Assembly: GCF_032452875.1 (NCBI RefSeq)
Contig: NC_083881.1
Location: forward strand, 59,589,689 to 59,653,688
Reading direction: 5' to 3'
Source: Bos javanicus
Taxonomy: Eukaryota; Chordata; Mammalia; Artiodactyla; Bovidae
DNA: 64,000 nucleotides
Of this stretch, positions 33,675 through 46,665 are shown in pieces. Both the position numbers and the translations under genes were made by a program. The notes beneath the pieces are model-generated. The model saw nothing but the letters and a program-made list of their open reading frames with translations. It was not told the origin of the DNA and did no database searches. How positions within the stretch are numbered: the stretch's first letter is position 1; every line of letters begins with the position of its first letter.

Positions 33675-36600
33675 ATATTTTCCTAATACCTGGGCTTGCT
33701 CTTTCAACGTCACAACATGCAAATTAAAAACAATAACAAGACTACCTTTTTCCATCTGTAAAATGGGGTTATGTGTGTTTACTTTCCTTCAATAATGTTA
33801 CAAAATTATATACTTAAAATGATATTTTTAGTTTTCAAATTGAATCCACTGAAGTCTGCCATTTAAGTAAAATATGTCTGTGTCCACATGTTCCTGATAT
33901 GACATGACATCTTTCATCAAATTATCTACCTCAGAAGCGTCTTGTTATGGTTGCAGTAATTCTTTACTTGAATCTCAACCCTTGTACACAGTCTGACATT
34001 AGTTCTGCCCTCAATCTTTTGTCTGTAATTCATTCTGTATCCAAATGAGAAAACAATTTCCTTTAATATCCTTCTCTGTTTCTTTGTTCTCTAAACATTA
34101 ATTGGTATACATATTCCATTTTCTCTTTACCCTAGTTTCTAACATGGCTTTCAAATTCTAGCTAAAATCTGAATTCTTACACTCTTTCTCCCTCTATGCA
34201 CTTTTCCTTAGTCTCCTATGTATCTGTGATATGGCTCTTCTTTTCTTTGTAATAATTAAAATCCAAACTTACCTTTCTGAAGACCCTTATATGCATCTTC
34301 ATTAGCTATGATTCTATCTTTACTCTGTGTTACCTCAGCATAGATTAGATATGTCCATTTCTCTGTGCTGATCAAGTTTCATTGTTATAGTATATTTGTA
34401 ATGATGATCTTGGATGGGTCAAATCTTCCAAATGTTGATGAGTGACCCATTTGTTTCAGATAGAATTTGATAAAACCCAGAAGCATACATAGAATGAAAC
34501 AATAGAGGAATACAAATTCCACAACAGTTCACATCAATAGACCTTATCCAAGCTATACTTTATTTTTGTTTCCATGGGACTTGGAACTTATCACATTCCT
34601 CTTTGTGTTATAAATAGATTATAAATAACTTTTTCTGCACAGAGTTCTACACATAGTAGGTGATCATTAAATTAGTTTGTTAATATATTGTAATCGTGTT
34701 ATTATAATAAATATTTAAAATTAGGAATCTATCACATGTGGTTATGTATTTTTAAGAAAAAGCAGTACTTTTAGATCTAGATCATTATACCAGGATGTAT
34801 CTATGAAAGTAATCTATGTTTATAATAATCTAGACCAGTTAAGAACCTGATAATAATATGAAATATAATCTGTTATAAAAATAATAATACAAGAGCTAAG
34901 AAATCTTACTGATCATTTCTTTAGTTAGACCCTCATTGCATGTGAATTTACATTTACAAATAAAAACATATTTAAAAGTATGCTTTTGTTTCTAATTCAG
35001 TAAGGAAAATAGTTATTAAATATATGCTTTTCTGAAGTATATATAAATTAATATTTTAGGAAATAAAAATCATTTAATTTAAAGTTAAAATTTTTAATTT
35101 CTCAAAGTGAGACATCTCTTAGAAAAACTTACTATATTGATTTTCTTTAATAATTCCTTCTCCTAGTTCTCAAAATTATATTCATAAAATATGTATGGCT
35201 CCAATGAACTATTTACACATGTTCCAAAATCACAGTTTTTGTCTCTGATTCCAGCCTGCTGCTATGCAGCTTACAAATTGAAACCCCCATAGAAAAGATA
35301 ACCAGGAAGCTAAGACTTACGAAGACTGTCTTGAAAGTAGCAATATCAACAAATTCTTATTTCTTCTTTAATCCTTTTCATCTCATAAGATTTACATAAA
35401 ATATAGAGATTATTTTAAAAGCTTGCCATGACTATTTTTCAAATTTTCTGAAAAAATGTAAATTTTCATTTGTACTCAATGTTTGAATAAAAATACCTGA
35501 TACAAGCTGATACCTGTTATAAATAGAATATACACATTCATAGACACATATTAACCTTTTCTTTATGCCTGCTTGCCTCTTCTAGTATTTGACTCATAGA
35601 ATAATGACTAAACAACTGGGAAAAAATGATACCTTACTGTGTGACACCGCATCTGTTTCAGAAAAAGTGATGAGTGTTTTCATATTTTTATTGTCATAAC
35701 AACTTTTTGATGTTGGTATTATTTTTCTAATTATTACAAATGAGGAAATTAAGGTCTCATTATTGATGTCATAAAGATAAGTGATCAATCAGAATTAGAA
35801 ACAACAGCTGTCTTTTCTTCTGTTTTTTTAATAGTGTTAAAGAAAAGAACTAAACTTCTTTTGTTTAGTAAAGACTGTTGTTAGTATGTAGAACGCAATG
35901 GAAAATATTCTGGGGAGATTTAAGTAGGAAGTCATATCTGATTAGGGGATCATTTCCCACTCAGGTAGCTAGAAGGGGCTTTTTAGTTCCATTTGCCTCT
36001 TTAAAACACAACTGCTTGTTCCCTGAAAGACTGCCATTCAACTATTTAAAAATATACATTTCTATAATATATTTGTAAAATTTTGAGTACCTGATATTTA
36101 TAAAAGATAGACATAAATTATCTACACTTGAATATCACCAATTTGAAAAATGTCTTTAGGTATCTTTAAAGAAAGGAACTCTAGGCTAAATATGAAAGAA
36201 TGATTGGAATGTTTTGTTAGAATTTAAAAAAGAATTGTGGCTATTTTACCATAAACTGTTGCTGAGGAAAGGCCACTTAACAGATTTAGGTAAGTCATAG
36301 AATTTCAGTCCCTCTCCAGTGTACAGAGTGGTGTGGCAATGAATGGGAGGTTCTCAATGGCTGCCTCTTAATTGATGAATGCCAATATTCAGTGACCCAC
36401 AGTGATTCCTATAAGAAACTGGGAAGATGAACAATTATATTGGAGAATTTGGGTACAAAACATGAGAGATTAAAGACTCTCTGAACCTTGTTCCTTATCA
36501 CAAGGACCACCTGACCTGAGAGGATTGAACAGAACAGGAAAAGTGTTTAGGTATACTAAGTTTCTTTCCAGGATGGAGTGATTTTTAAAACCTTTAGATA

Positions 36601-39099
36601 TAGGGCAAGAAAAGGCAAAAGATCACGAAAAAAAATCTTTAAATATTTGATTTTGGAAGATGTGCATCCATGAGGAAGATATAGTTGATATGTTTGGGCC
36701 TTTGGAATAAGCATAGGAGAGATTTAAGTTTTAGAAGATGATGGTATCTGACGAGCAAAAAGCCAGTGTAGAGGTGGTAAATAGTTCAATTCCATCCACT
36801 TACAAAGGAAAGAAGCAGGAGAAGGGAGGCGATGAAGGGATCCATCCATCATGTGCAATACAAATAAAGGGCTGTCACTCATTTTCCTAATGTCAAAAAA
36901 AAGAACTATTTAGCAATTTTCTGACACCAAGGAAATCATTTGTAATAGCCTTCTTCTCTTTTCAATTCATCCTTAAATTTAAAAGAAAGAAAAAAAATCC
37001 ATTCAATTGTTTCTATTATAAGTCAGTTCATCATTTATGAATCCATGTCAGTGTCTAGTTTTTTCAGTGAAATAGCTAATTCGTATCATATTCGCAGTCA
37101 TCACTTCATAGTGAATCACTGCTGTTTGATTTAGTCTGTCATCTGACACTGAGCATCTCGAAGCCATTTGCATCACTCTTCTTGCTCTGATCTGCACATA
37201 TGGTAATAATTAGAAATGTGATACCTTAAATTCATTTAAAATACCTGGTGATTTTATTTTATAATAATAAAACCAACAGAACTCATATTTCACAGTAAAA
37301 ATATGTTAAACTATATGAACTAAATTAGAACTATTATAGATAGAAAGCCATAATGATTTCAAAGTATAAAATATAATTTTTACAAAACCATAAATTCCCA
37401 TCAATATATTTCTAACTCTTTTATATAGAGTGTTGAAAATATGAATGAAATGCATACTATAGAAAATACTTGAGTTTTAAGTCATGCTTTTTATTCCAAA
37501 ATAGAAAGCCTAGAAGTTTCCTCTCCCCAAATACACCTGCAATTTTCAAGTCCTTTTAATTCATGCCTTTAAATGAAAGGGTTGGGTATACAAGGTCACT
37601 GAATTTGTTATTTATGGTTGAAATGTTTTTGCTACATCTATTTTAAGAAGGGTCATTTTTCATTTCATTTTAAAAATTGCTTTAAAGTGTTTAGCTGACT
37701 ATACAAAATTACGCAATGTGCAACTAGCAGTTCCTCTATTTCCAGGCTCTAGGTAGCCTAAAGATTATAGAAGATTTTACAATTAAGGTGGTTTTATTAA
37801 AACTGTATCATTTATCTGTTCTTACGTTTATAGCAATCATCACCATATTTTACTATGATTATAAAACCATTTTCCTCTCTAATGTGTTCCTCATCCTTGT
37901 ATTCATTTTGGTTTACTTCTGAGGAAGAAAATACAAAGTCAATACTTAAATCGTTCAAATCAATAATACAAACTTTTCTACCTTAATGCCAGTATTTAAT
38001 GTTAAGAAGGCCTGTAATTAGAAAGGTCCTTGTTTCATAACTGAAACAAATATCACTGCTCACTGTCTCATTTTCCTAAGGAAATGTACCTTTCAACATA
38101 GTCGTTGTTTTAGAAAATTATGTTATGATCATTTTTCCCTTTTGAATTTTGGTACATTCAAAATTCATAAGACTCACTTACTGGTGAATATTTTTAAATA
38201 GTTAAATTCCCTTTTTTTTTTTTTTTTTGCTGATTGATATTAGCAACCCTTCTCTCTAAGCTAAAAGAGTACATCAGCCTTGCCATACACAGCAGCAGAA
38301 ACTGCAGCTATGTGCATCTCCAAAAGCAGGAAGAAAGCACTGCTGGGTGACCCTAGAGGATTAAGGAGAACTTCAGCCCTGGCAGTGCTTGATTCTAGGA
38401 GTCGGGGAATTAAAATACTGCAGATTTAAAGATCAGAAAAACAAAACATCAACAACTAAGCAAGGTTTAGTAATTTCATTTGGAAATTGCAAGAATCCTG
38501 AAACTAGAAGTTTATGTATTGTGCTGTTTAGACTGTACATTTTGTGGTATGACTTAGCTACCAACCCTTTCAAAACCCAAGGAGATTTTGAAGTATAAGT
38601 TAAAATGACAAGGAGTCAAGTCTCTCCAAAAATGAGTTTCCTGTAAGAATGAGGACAATAGTCAAAACAATAACTACTGACAAATTATTATGATTATTTT
38701 TATATTCTTATTATTACCACCCAAGATCTTTAGGTATCTGAAGAAGAAAAATTGAACAAAAACAAACATTTCATTTGTAGTTAGACAAAAAGTAAATGAC
38801 TAACCTTGACTTCCATCAGCATACAAGATCCCACAGAACCAATGACAGACTTCATTGTTTAAAGACTACTTGGAGATGATTTAGAAAAAGATGATGTAAT
38901 CTATATGTGATAAAGAGAGATATAATATTCTCTACTGGAAGCCATTCCTATCGTGTCATATCAAAGTCTAGCAAAACGTTGAAAGTTAGAAATGTTATCA
39001 AGCATTAGCAGGCATTTAAAGAACGTCTCTTGAATATTTCTAGCATAAAAAAGTATTTCATGTGATGTAAATGAATGGTAATTTTCTGACTTTAAAAGA
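33675..39099. other. Ruminant-repeat-free AT-rich tract
   Basis: No BovB, BovA2, Bov-tA, CHR or clear MIR/L2 copy recognised over about 5.4 kb, apart from a T-run at about 38212-38229. No exon with credible domain content. Part of the longest insertion-free stretch in the window. Confidence 0.5.
38212..38229. repeat. Poly-T tract
   Basis: Uninterrupted T-run of about 18 bases. No element attached to it was recognised. Confidence 0.85.
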
Positions 39100-39760
39100 G
39101 AGCTGTGCCAGTACATTTCAGCGGTCTGGACCCAATTCTGCAAACATGGAGACGCTTTCAATTTGCTCTGCCTGCCTTCCCGCCTTAGATGGCTGCGATT
39201 GCAGCGAAATTAATCCATTTAAAAATCTGCGGCTTAAACTTAAGGATTTTCAGTTTCCCCCCCCCTTCTCTCTCTCTCTCTTTTTTTTTTTTCTTAGAAT
39301 ATCAATAAGTTCCAATTGAAGAGCGGATTCTTTTGCAATTCAGGCATGTGCCGGCGATAACGGGCGAGTTGGCATGAAGAGAGGCAGAGATGGATTAATT
39401 ATGCAGAGAACATGGAAATTCTGCTTATCATCGGCTAGCAAAGGAGCCCGGCTCACATAATCAGCAAACGAAGGGAGAGGAAAAAATAACAATGCAATGG
39501 CACCTTCCAGCCCATCATCAGGATTTTTTCTACCCCCCCTTGTAATTAAAAAATAACATACACTTATAGCCCTATCTCCTGTGCAGGCAAAGAGTGGTTG
39601 TCCACAAAATAATTGCACTGGGATATTAGAGCTGGCAACACGGGCTGTCCATTCCTGCTTGCTTTCCCTCACCCTCTTTCTCTTTTGGCCTCTCAAGGCA
39701 CTTTGCTTCTGAACTCAGTCCAAATCAGACGGATGTCTCAGGTGACATTCTAGCTCACTT
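39100..39760. promoter_or_regulatory. Candidate conserved non-coding (enhancer-like) element
   Basis: Free of recognised repeats and richer in GC and CpG than its AT-rich surroundings; clusters such as GCCGGCGATAACGGGCGAG survive. Homeobox-type sites: TAATCC at 39211-39216, its complement GGATTA at 39392-39397 overlapping ATTAATTA at 39394-39401, and TAATTATGCA at 39396-39405. A GATA-like TTATC follows near 39426. A SOX-like AACAATG is near 39488. A 118-codon minus-strand open frame (39696-39340) crosses it but has no recognisable domain. Function is inferred from composition only. Confidence 0.45.
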
Positions 39761-41590
39761 TCCAAAAATCCCAAATAGTTACCTTATCATGATCCAAGCA
39801 AACATATATACATATATGACAAATATTTGAAAGTCTGACTCTGGGGGGAAGGCTTGGTAATGATCACCTGTGGACTATCTGGTCAATTTTATTTTTATTT
39901 TTGATGAAATCCATCCAAATAGCCTGCATTTTGCAAAGTGACTGGATTAAAACGGTGGGCTGTGCAATGGCTATGTTAATCTTCTCAAACGATTTTACTT
40001 ACTTACAACTTTTTGTTTCTTTTTTTTCCCTCTTTCCCAGTTTATTTTATAAATTCAAGTATATATAGTTAATGACTGCAATGTTTGTGCCTCAAATCAG
40101 AATTCACAGTTCTGTATCTGTACTCTAAATCTGACAGCTTAATTCTTTGTATTTCTCTAAATGCCAAGAGATGACAATGACCCTAGTTTATTGCCTGAAA
40201 GAAAATAAAATTTAACCTCACACTTGTATCCATGTGTTTTCCAATTCTGAAAATTAGCATGCACACACGAACGTTGAATAATGACACTCTTGACTGAACG
40301 CCATCGAAGTAGGTTTTTCTGCTTTGATCGTCACCCAAATAATTTGACCTATTTACAGATAAGTCCCAAGAATCTCTGGCCATGAGAGAGGCCATCTTTC
40401 CCTGCAAAAGTTATTGGTGGGCAAGAAAAACAGAAAGATGAAAATAAATCGAGAAGGACAAAATTATGGAACATATGAAGGTAAGATGTTGTTTCAAACT
40501 GCAGTAAACTGGAGTTAGAAAGCTGGCAGACTCTGGAAATATAATTTATTCATAGAGTTCCATCAAAGCAGGGGACCAGTGTGGGGCGCAGTTTACATGC
40601 TCGTGGGAATGCTTTAAGTGACAATGAGGGCAATGGATTGATTTTTTAAACTAATTATCTCCATGTCTATGCATATAGATGCACAAACTCTAGGATGTAT
40701 GAGTATTATGGAAAACCAAGACTGAATGAAGGGATCAAGTTAATGTTTGGAGACATTTATGATTATTGATTTTGTTAGTTCCTAAGAGAGCAAAAAGAAA
40801 GTAAAATAAGAATTAAAACCACGTTCAAGTGGAGGAGCAGGGTTTAGGATGAAGAAAAGTAGAGAAGAGAAAGAATCCTAATAAAGAGAGAATAAAGACT
40901 ATGGTATAAAGAAAATTAGAACTGTGATAGTAGAAATTATGAATATTTTATGTCTAGATATTTTGTAAATGTAGAAATACAAGACACAATTCATATGAAT
41001 TAAATATATAAATAGAAGTTCACTCTAGTGTATAGCCTTAAACCAAGAAATGTCCAAATGCATAAATTAGAGACCACAGATTGTGTGGAGCAGGATACAA
41101 GTTACCACGGATTTTGGAGTGCAGTCACCTGGAATAGGGGAATACAACTGGGATAATTCGTCTGCCCATTACCACTGAATGCCTACCTTCCTACAGTTCA
41201 GCCCCCTCAAACTCATTTAGTATCGCTCTGACTCAGCTTCTTAAACTTTTCCTGGTGTAACAAAACCTACCTCTTAGAAATTCCTGGATAAAAGACTGCG
41301 TAAATAATAAGCAGCAGTGAGCAAATCTTGCCGAGGCCAATTATCAGACCAAATCTGATTATTTTGGATATTAGAACAGAAGACAAAGTCATGGCTAGCA
41401 AAGGTGATTATAAAGTATTACGGATATGAACTTAACGCATTCTCTGCAAAATATACTGGACTTTGGGGGCTAGTTTAACTCAGTCAGAGTTTAAAAAACT
41501 ATTTTCTCGAAGCTTACCAGATGGGCAGAGAGTCATCTCAAAAAATATCCAGAAGTAGTGGTCTTTTAGATGTTGTTTTTGGTGGTCTAG
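39761..41590. other. Unassigned, repeat-free DNA
   Basis: No interspersed repeat or gene recognised. Confidence 0.5.
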
Positions 41591-41599
41591 TGTTTCCTA

Positions 41600-41720
41600 G
41601 ACCGACTTGATGGACATGAGTTTGAGCAAGCTCCGAGAGTTGGTGATGGACAGGGAAGCCTGGTATGCTGCAGTCCATGGGTCGCAAAGAGTCGGACATG
41701 ACTGAGGGACTGAGCTGAAC
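41600..41720 (+). mobile_element. Very short BovB 3' end with target duplication
   Basis: Only the last about 121 bp of BovB, from GACCGACTTGATGGACATG to GGGACTGAGCTGAAC. TGTTTCCTA at 41591-41599 and 41721-41729 is its duplication, so this is a separate insertion and not a remnant of a larger one. Confidence 0.93.
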
Positions 41721-42004
41721 TGTTTCCTAACCCTTGCTGCTAGTTAGAATCCCTTGGGGAGCTCTGAAAGAATACTTACGCCTGAGCCCCACCTGATACC
41801 CAAATGCTGGCGATGGGACCTGAATATAGATATCCATCTGTGTATTATATTGTATTATTATATACATATGTAAATATACATGTTTTTTAACTTCCCAGGT
41901 GATGCTAATGCACAGGCAGAGCTGAGGACCAGTTGTTTCCTGGCCTCATTCACTGCCCTCCATTAAAATCCATTTAAAATCCAAAACACCATCAAAGGCC
42001 ATGC

Positions 42005-42124
42005 GCTGTGTGCTTAGTTGCCCAGTCATGTCCGACTCTGCAACCCCATGGACTGTAGCCCCCCCAGGCTCCCCTGTCCAAGGGGATTCTCCAGGCAAGA
42101 ATACTGGAGTGGGTTGCCATGGCC
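42005..42124 (-). mobile_element. Bov SINE 3' fragment, minus strand
   Basis: GTGTGCTTAGTTGCCCAGTC at the left through GGAGTGGGTTGCCATGG at the right. The tRNA-like head is missing. Confidence 0.9.
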
Positions 42125-42145
42125 AAGGCTGCCATTAAAGCATAC

Positions 42146-42263
42146 TAGACTGTGAACTCCTTGAGGTGAATGACTACACTGCTTATTATCTGATTCATCC
42201 CCAGCACCCAGCCCAGTGCCTATTACAGAGTAGGTTCTCAAAAATAATTTTGACAGAAGAATA
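42146..42263 (+). mobile_element. L2 LINE 3' end
   Basis: TGAACTCCTTGAGGTGAATG, CCCCAGCACCCAGCCCAGTG CC and AGAGTAGGTTCTCAAAAATA match the L2 3' terminus. Confidence 0.8.
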
Positions 42264-42719
42264 AAACAAACAGGAGCAAAAAAGACAGAGGGCTCTCTGC
42301 CTCCCTTTAATCCCAACCACCTCCCCTGCTCCTCGTTCTACCCCACAAATCTTGACAGTTTGGAAGCTTTCTTGAGGTTTTCTGAAAGCCTGCGCTTAGA
42401 ACTTCATAGAAGCAGCATATTTCTATAATCTTTTCTACTTCCTGAAAACATGTCTTAACATCTTTTACAAGAGAAGGTAGATAATAGAATTCTCAGTAAC
42501 CGTAACTGTAAATGGATTTGCAATCTACCCATGATTAAAATTATTTTCATCATGAAGTAGAATTCTCATTATTGTTGCAATTTTAATATTATCAACTCCA
42601 AAGTGTCTTGGTGATTGATAATATAGACAGCGAAACCCTATATTATAGTAATTAAATTTAAAATGAATCAGCCATCCTTATATGTCTCAGTACAGTACCT
42701 GATTATTTGAAAACAATTA
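42264..42719. other. Unassigned DNA
   Basis: Nothing recognised. Confidence 0.45.
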
Positions 42720-43060
42720 TCTTCACATGTCACCTAATGCCACACAGTACTTGGAGCTGCTTCGAGAAACTGTTCGCCGTCAAAAACTTGCTGCAGAGTG
42801 GAAAACCACAGAGACTGTGTCATGAGTGCTCCGAAGAGTATTTTTTCCATTAAAATACATGACTGTTGCAAAAGTGGGCTATAACCCAGGAGGAATGCAG
42901 GCCTGAATTAGGAAACCTTTGAACAAAACCTTCAGGCTGAAATATGCATTCATCACGGGTTAAGTCTCACTGACTTTAAAGGAAATCCTTTCTCTAGGAA
43001 ACCCCAGAAATCATGGGCCCAAGAGCAGCAGTCTGATTTTGAGGATGAGGTTTTACTTTT
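42720..43060. promoter_or_regulatory. Candidate conserved non-coding element
   Basis: Repeat-free, balanced composition with retained CpGs (TTCGAGAAACTGTTCGCCGT). Octamer/homeobox-like ATATGCATTCATCACGGG near 42942-42959. No exon signature. Inferred only. Confidence 0.3.
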
Positions 43061-43469
43061 CTGATCAGAGCCAGGCTGTAATGCATAATGCTTTCTTCAT
43101 TGTATAGACTGTCCTTCAAAGGAAATGTCTCTTTATGAATTAAATTAAATATTACTACATTTCCCAATGTTTTCTCTTATTTCCTGAGTTGATATCTGTA
43201 CAGGACCATGCATTGCTTCACTGCAGGATGGGGCACACTACTCTGCTTCTCTTAATCTTACACTTTTTGAAATTCTTTTCAATAACAAGCCTCCCCTTGC
43301 CAGATGCTCCGTCTCGACACCCTCCTCATACACATTTTTGGAGAAAAACTAAATACAGAAAAATTCTTCCATACTTGGTTCATTTGCAGATTTCACCAGG
43401 CTTGCAAAAAGCACACCTGTTGTGCTGTCTGGATTTCTTTTTCTGATCATAGGCTTCTGACAAAGAGGA

Positions 43470-43790
43470 GGGGGGGAAAGAAAGATTTTTATCAAACGCT
43501 CTTCACCGGACAATGAATTTTCTTCACCATTTGAATGTATCTGTGGAATGCCTGAGTGATTCATTACAGCAGATTCTGAAGTATGACAATGGGCCGCAGA
43601 AATGACTGATGGTATCTTTTTCCTGATTTCATTTCCCTGATCCTCTTCATCCCTTGGCCTGTGTACCTCGATTAATTAGAAACCAGGGATTTTCACTCAT
43701 CAGCTGATGGGTTTCATGCTCCACTCTGTCACAAATCTGCTGCCTGCACTATCTCTCTTACAGCTGGTGGCTGCTTTAAAAACTTTCCCT
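43470..43790. promoter_or_regulatory. Candidate conserved non-coding element
   Basis: Repeat-free. Holds the homeobox-type GATTAATTAG near 43669, palindromic E-box CATCAGCTGATG near 43699 and a second CAGCTG near 43763, plus SOX-like GACAATG at two places. Ends at a pyrimidine tract (43790-43815). Inferred only. Confidence 0.35.
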
Positions 43791-43815
43791 TCTTCTTCTT
43801 CTTTTTTTTTTTTCC

Positions 43816-44747
43816 TTTTTTGAAGCAGTGCTTTGTGACTACAGGTTTAGGTCTTTTAAAGACTCAGACATATTTTTTCAAAAAGAGATTAAAAATTAAA
43901 GTAAAGAAGATTCAAAATCTCTGATTAAGTTAATCCCTATCCAAATGATACTTGTCCAAAAATGAACTTTTTGAAGAGATAATAATATAAGTGTTTCATA
44001 GTGTTCAGTTTTCTAAGTTCTTTTTCCAAGATATAATAATTAAAGTATTATGTAAAGACTGAAAATAGTTATAAATATGATTTTTGTGTGAGCACAAAAG
44101 CACGTATGTTCATTTCTCATGCATTTTATACTATATTTTTAAACTCTAATGCATTCAAATTCCAGTTGAATAACCCATTTTATAATAGCATCCTGAAATA
44201 AATCATTGAACCATTATTGTTTCTGGAGGAAATATTTTATAATTGAAATATGCTCCCCCTTAGGGTATATACCAAATTAAATCACATGATGATATAATCC
44301 CCAAGGAAGTAAATCATAATTAAATAGTGTTTAAAATGCAGGATAGTTTAGAGTAAAATTCTCCCTTGGAAATCTAAAATAATTCTTGATTCTAAGGTAA
44401 AAATCACACAAATTATTTTCACCAAAGTAAAGTAACAGCTACCTACTACTGAAAGATTATTTACAAGAGTGTTTTTCTCCATATTAATTTATCTAACATC
44501 AGCTTTGAACTGGTCCCAGAATTAAAAGCACAGCCATCCATTTTTAAATGCCAGACCTATCAGACTTGGAGGAACAAAGTGATGAGAAGTAGTGTGTATT
44601 TTCCCAGTTTTGCTTATAGTAGAAGAAGAGAAGCTTTAAAGATTTCATCCTATAAGTCATGTTGTTCCAATTTTGAAAGTCCTAAGAAAAGGAAACAATA
44701 GGAGTTTGGGGAGGAGTAGCTACTTCCTGCCATCTGAGGATTCTTGT
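43816..44747. other. Unassigned AT-rich DNA
   Basis: Nothing recognised. Confidence 0.45.
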
Positions 44748-44759
44748 TCTTGTTTCCAT

Positions 44760-44933
44760 TGTTGTTGTTCAGTCACTAAGTTGTCTTCAACTCGGTGACC
44801 CCATGAACTGCAGCACGCCAGGCTTCCCTGTCCTTCACTATCTCCCTGAGTTTGCTCAAACTCATGTCCTTTGAGTCAGTGATGCCACCCAACCATTTCA
44901 TCCTCTGTTGCCCCCTTCTCCTCTTGCCCTCAA
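44760..44933 (-). mobile_element. BovB/ART2-like 3' end with 12-bp target duplication
   Basis: GTTGTTGTTCAGTCACTAAG tail complement through TCATCCTCTGTTGCCCCC. TCTTGTTTCCAT is repeated exactly at 44748-44759 and 44934-44945. Confidence 0.93.
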
Positions 44934-44945
44934 TCTTGTTTCCAT

Positions 44946-46244
44946 ACTTGTCAAGAAAGAGCCATATACCTGAAAAAACTCCTTAGAATGACCAACCAAA
45001 GTCCTGGTCAGAACTGAAGCTAAGTCTTCTCTATCATGACTGTTCTAAAGAAAACCAATATATACTGTACGTAGCAATTTTTAAAAATTTTCAACTGAGC
45101 AAAAAGCAAACAGGGCAGCAGGAAAAGCAATGTGCTTCTGTTCCAGAAATATAAGAAGGGATATGCCCAACTATGCTATTAAATCTCTGTGGCACATTTG
45201 CTTTTATATATTAAAACCCAAATTATGAAAGATGTTGGTTACATATTCTGTAACCACAGTATTGAATTTTGTTCCAGATATAAAGCTAAACTTTTCTTGT
45301 TGTTGAACTGGTCTATCTCAGACTTAAGATTTGAAGCAAAGTGGATTTCATAGGATTCGTATCAATTTCTTTTGCTGTTGTATTTTTTAAAGCTTTAGTA
45401 ACGTTGAAAATGGACACAAGAGATAGGTCAGGAAAATACACCTTGAGCTTACACAGACGTGAAGGGAAATCCATTACTTTTTGGAGTTATTGAAACTTCT
45501 TGTTAAATCATACTTGGCTTTGAGGGGAAAAAAGAACCATAACAAATTTCAATTACCACCCCCCGCCCCAACAAATTGGGAAATGGGTCAAGAAAAAATA
45601 TTGCTTTATTTTAAATAGTTTCTGTTTTTGAAAATTAATATTTTCCGTTTAGAGTTTTACCTGTTACTTTTACCTCTCCTTTGAAATGGGCCAAATCATT
45701 ATCATTACGCTAGCTAGGCTTAAAATGCCGCCTACGTAGTAACTTTTCTTTAGCAGTAATGCAAAAGAGCTATGGAACAGTTGGAGAGTATTTTATTTTA
45801 ACAACAACACAAGTGTGCTGATAATCTGGAGTATCAGGCCCATCTGTAAATTTCCCTAATTTGCTATGTCTTTCCCTACAACTACCAATATTGTGATAAT
45901 GCCACATGCTCATAAGTACCTGTGAGTGCCAGGCACAGGGAATAGCACTCAAGAACAGACTTAGTATCAGACATAGGCCTGTAAGTCTGTGGACTGGGGC
46001 ACTGCCTCTGATTGACCCGTGGCTTAACTACGTCATAGACGTTACTTGTGACTGGCCAGGAAGGTCACTCATTTACATCATGGATAGCTAATCAGATTAA
46101 CTGTAATCTATTTATTTCTTTCTCTGAAATTTGCTTCCAAATATATTTTTTCAAAAGAACTTAATAGACTAAAATTTGCTATCTGATTGGCTAACTCCAA
46201 GATACCAAGCCTGGAAGATTTTCTTTTCTTTTAACATAGCAATT
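44946..46244. other. Unassigned DNA
   Basis: No repeat or gene recognised. Confidence 0.45.
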
Positions 46245-46372
46245 TGTGTGTGTGTGTGTGTGTGTTAGTTGCTCAGTCATGTCCAACTCTTTGTGACCAC
46301 ATGAACCATAGCCCACAAGGCTTCTCTGTCCATGGAATTCTCTAGGCAAGAATACTGGAGTAGGTAGCCATT
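46245..46372 (-). mobile_element. Bov SINE 3' fragment with (TG)n tail
   Basis: A TG run (about 46246-46265) is the complement of a CA-type SINE tail. TTAGTTGCTCAGTCATGTCC to GGAGTAGGTAGCC follows. The head is absent. Confidence 0.9.
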
Positions 46373-46444
46373 TTAGAGATGAAGAAATGGAAATATTGTT
46401 TAAATAGCTGCAGTGAATGATTTTACCAGAATTTGTTGACTAAT

Positions 46445-46655
46445 GTGCAACACGCATGCATGCTCAGACCCTTCAGCCCTATGGATTGTAGCTTGCCAGG
46501 CTCCTCTGTCCATGAAGTTTTTCAGTTAAGAATACTAGAGCGTGTTGCCATTTCATCCTCCAGGGGATCTTCCCATCCCAGGGACTGAACCCCCATCTTC
46601 GCATTGCCTGCCTTGGCAGGCTGGTTTTTTACCACTGAGCCACCAGGAAAGCCCA
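46445..46655 (-). mobile_element. Bov-tA SINE, minus strand
   Basis: Ends GAGCCACCAGGAAAGCCC at the right (head complement). Diverged, and the 3' part is missing a few bases. GTTGACTAAT at 46435-46444 and 46656-46665 is the target duplication, extendable to GCAA with two mismatches. Confidence 0.93.
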
Positions 46656-46665
46656 GTTGACTAAT

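Noticed and set aside
39340..39696. 118-codon minus-strand frame in the enhancer-like segment
   Set aside because: No domain, signal or exon boundaries recognised; the composition explains the lack of stops. Regulatory DNA is the better hypothesis.
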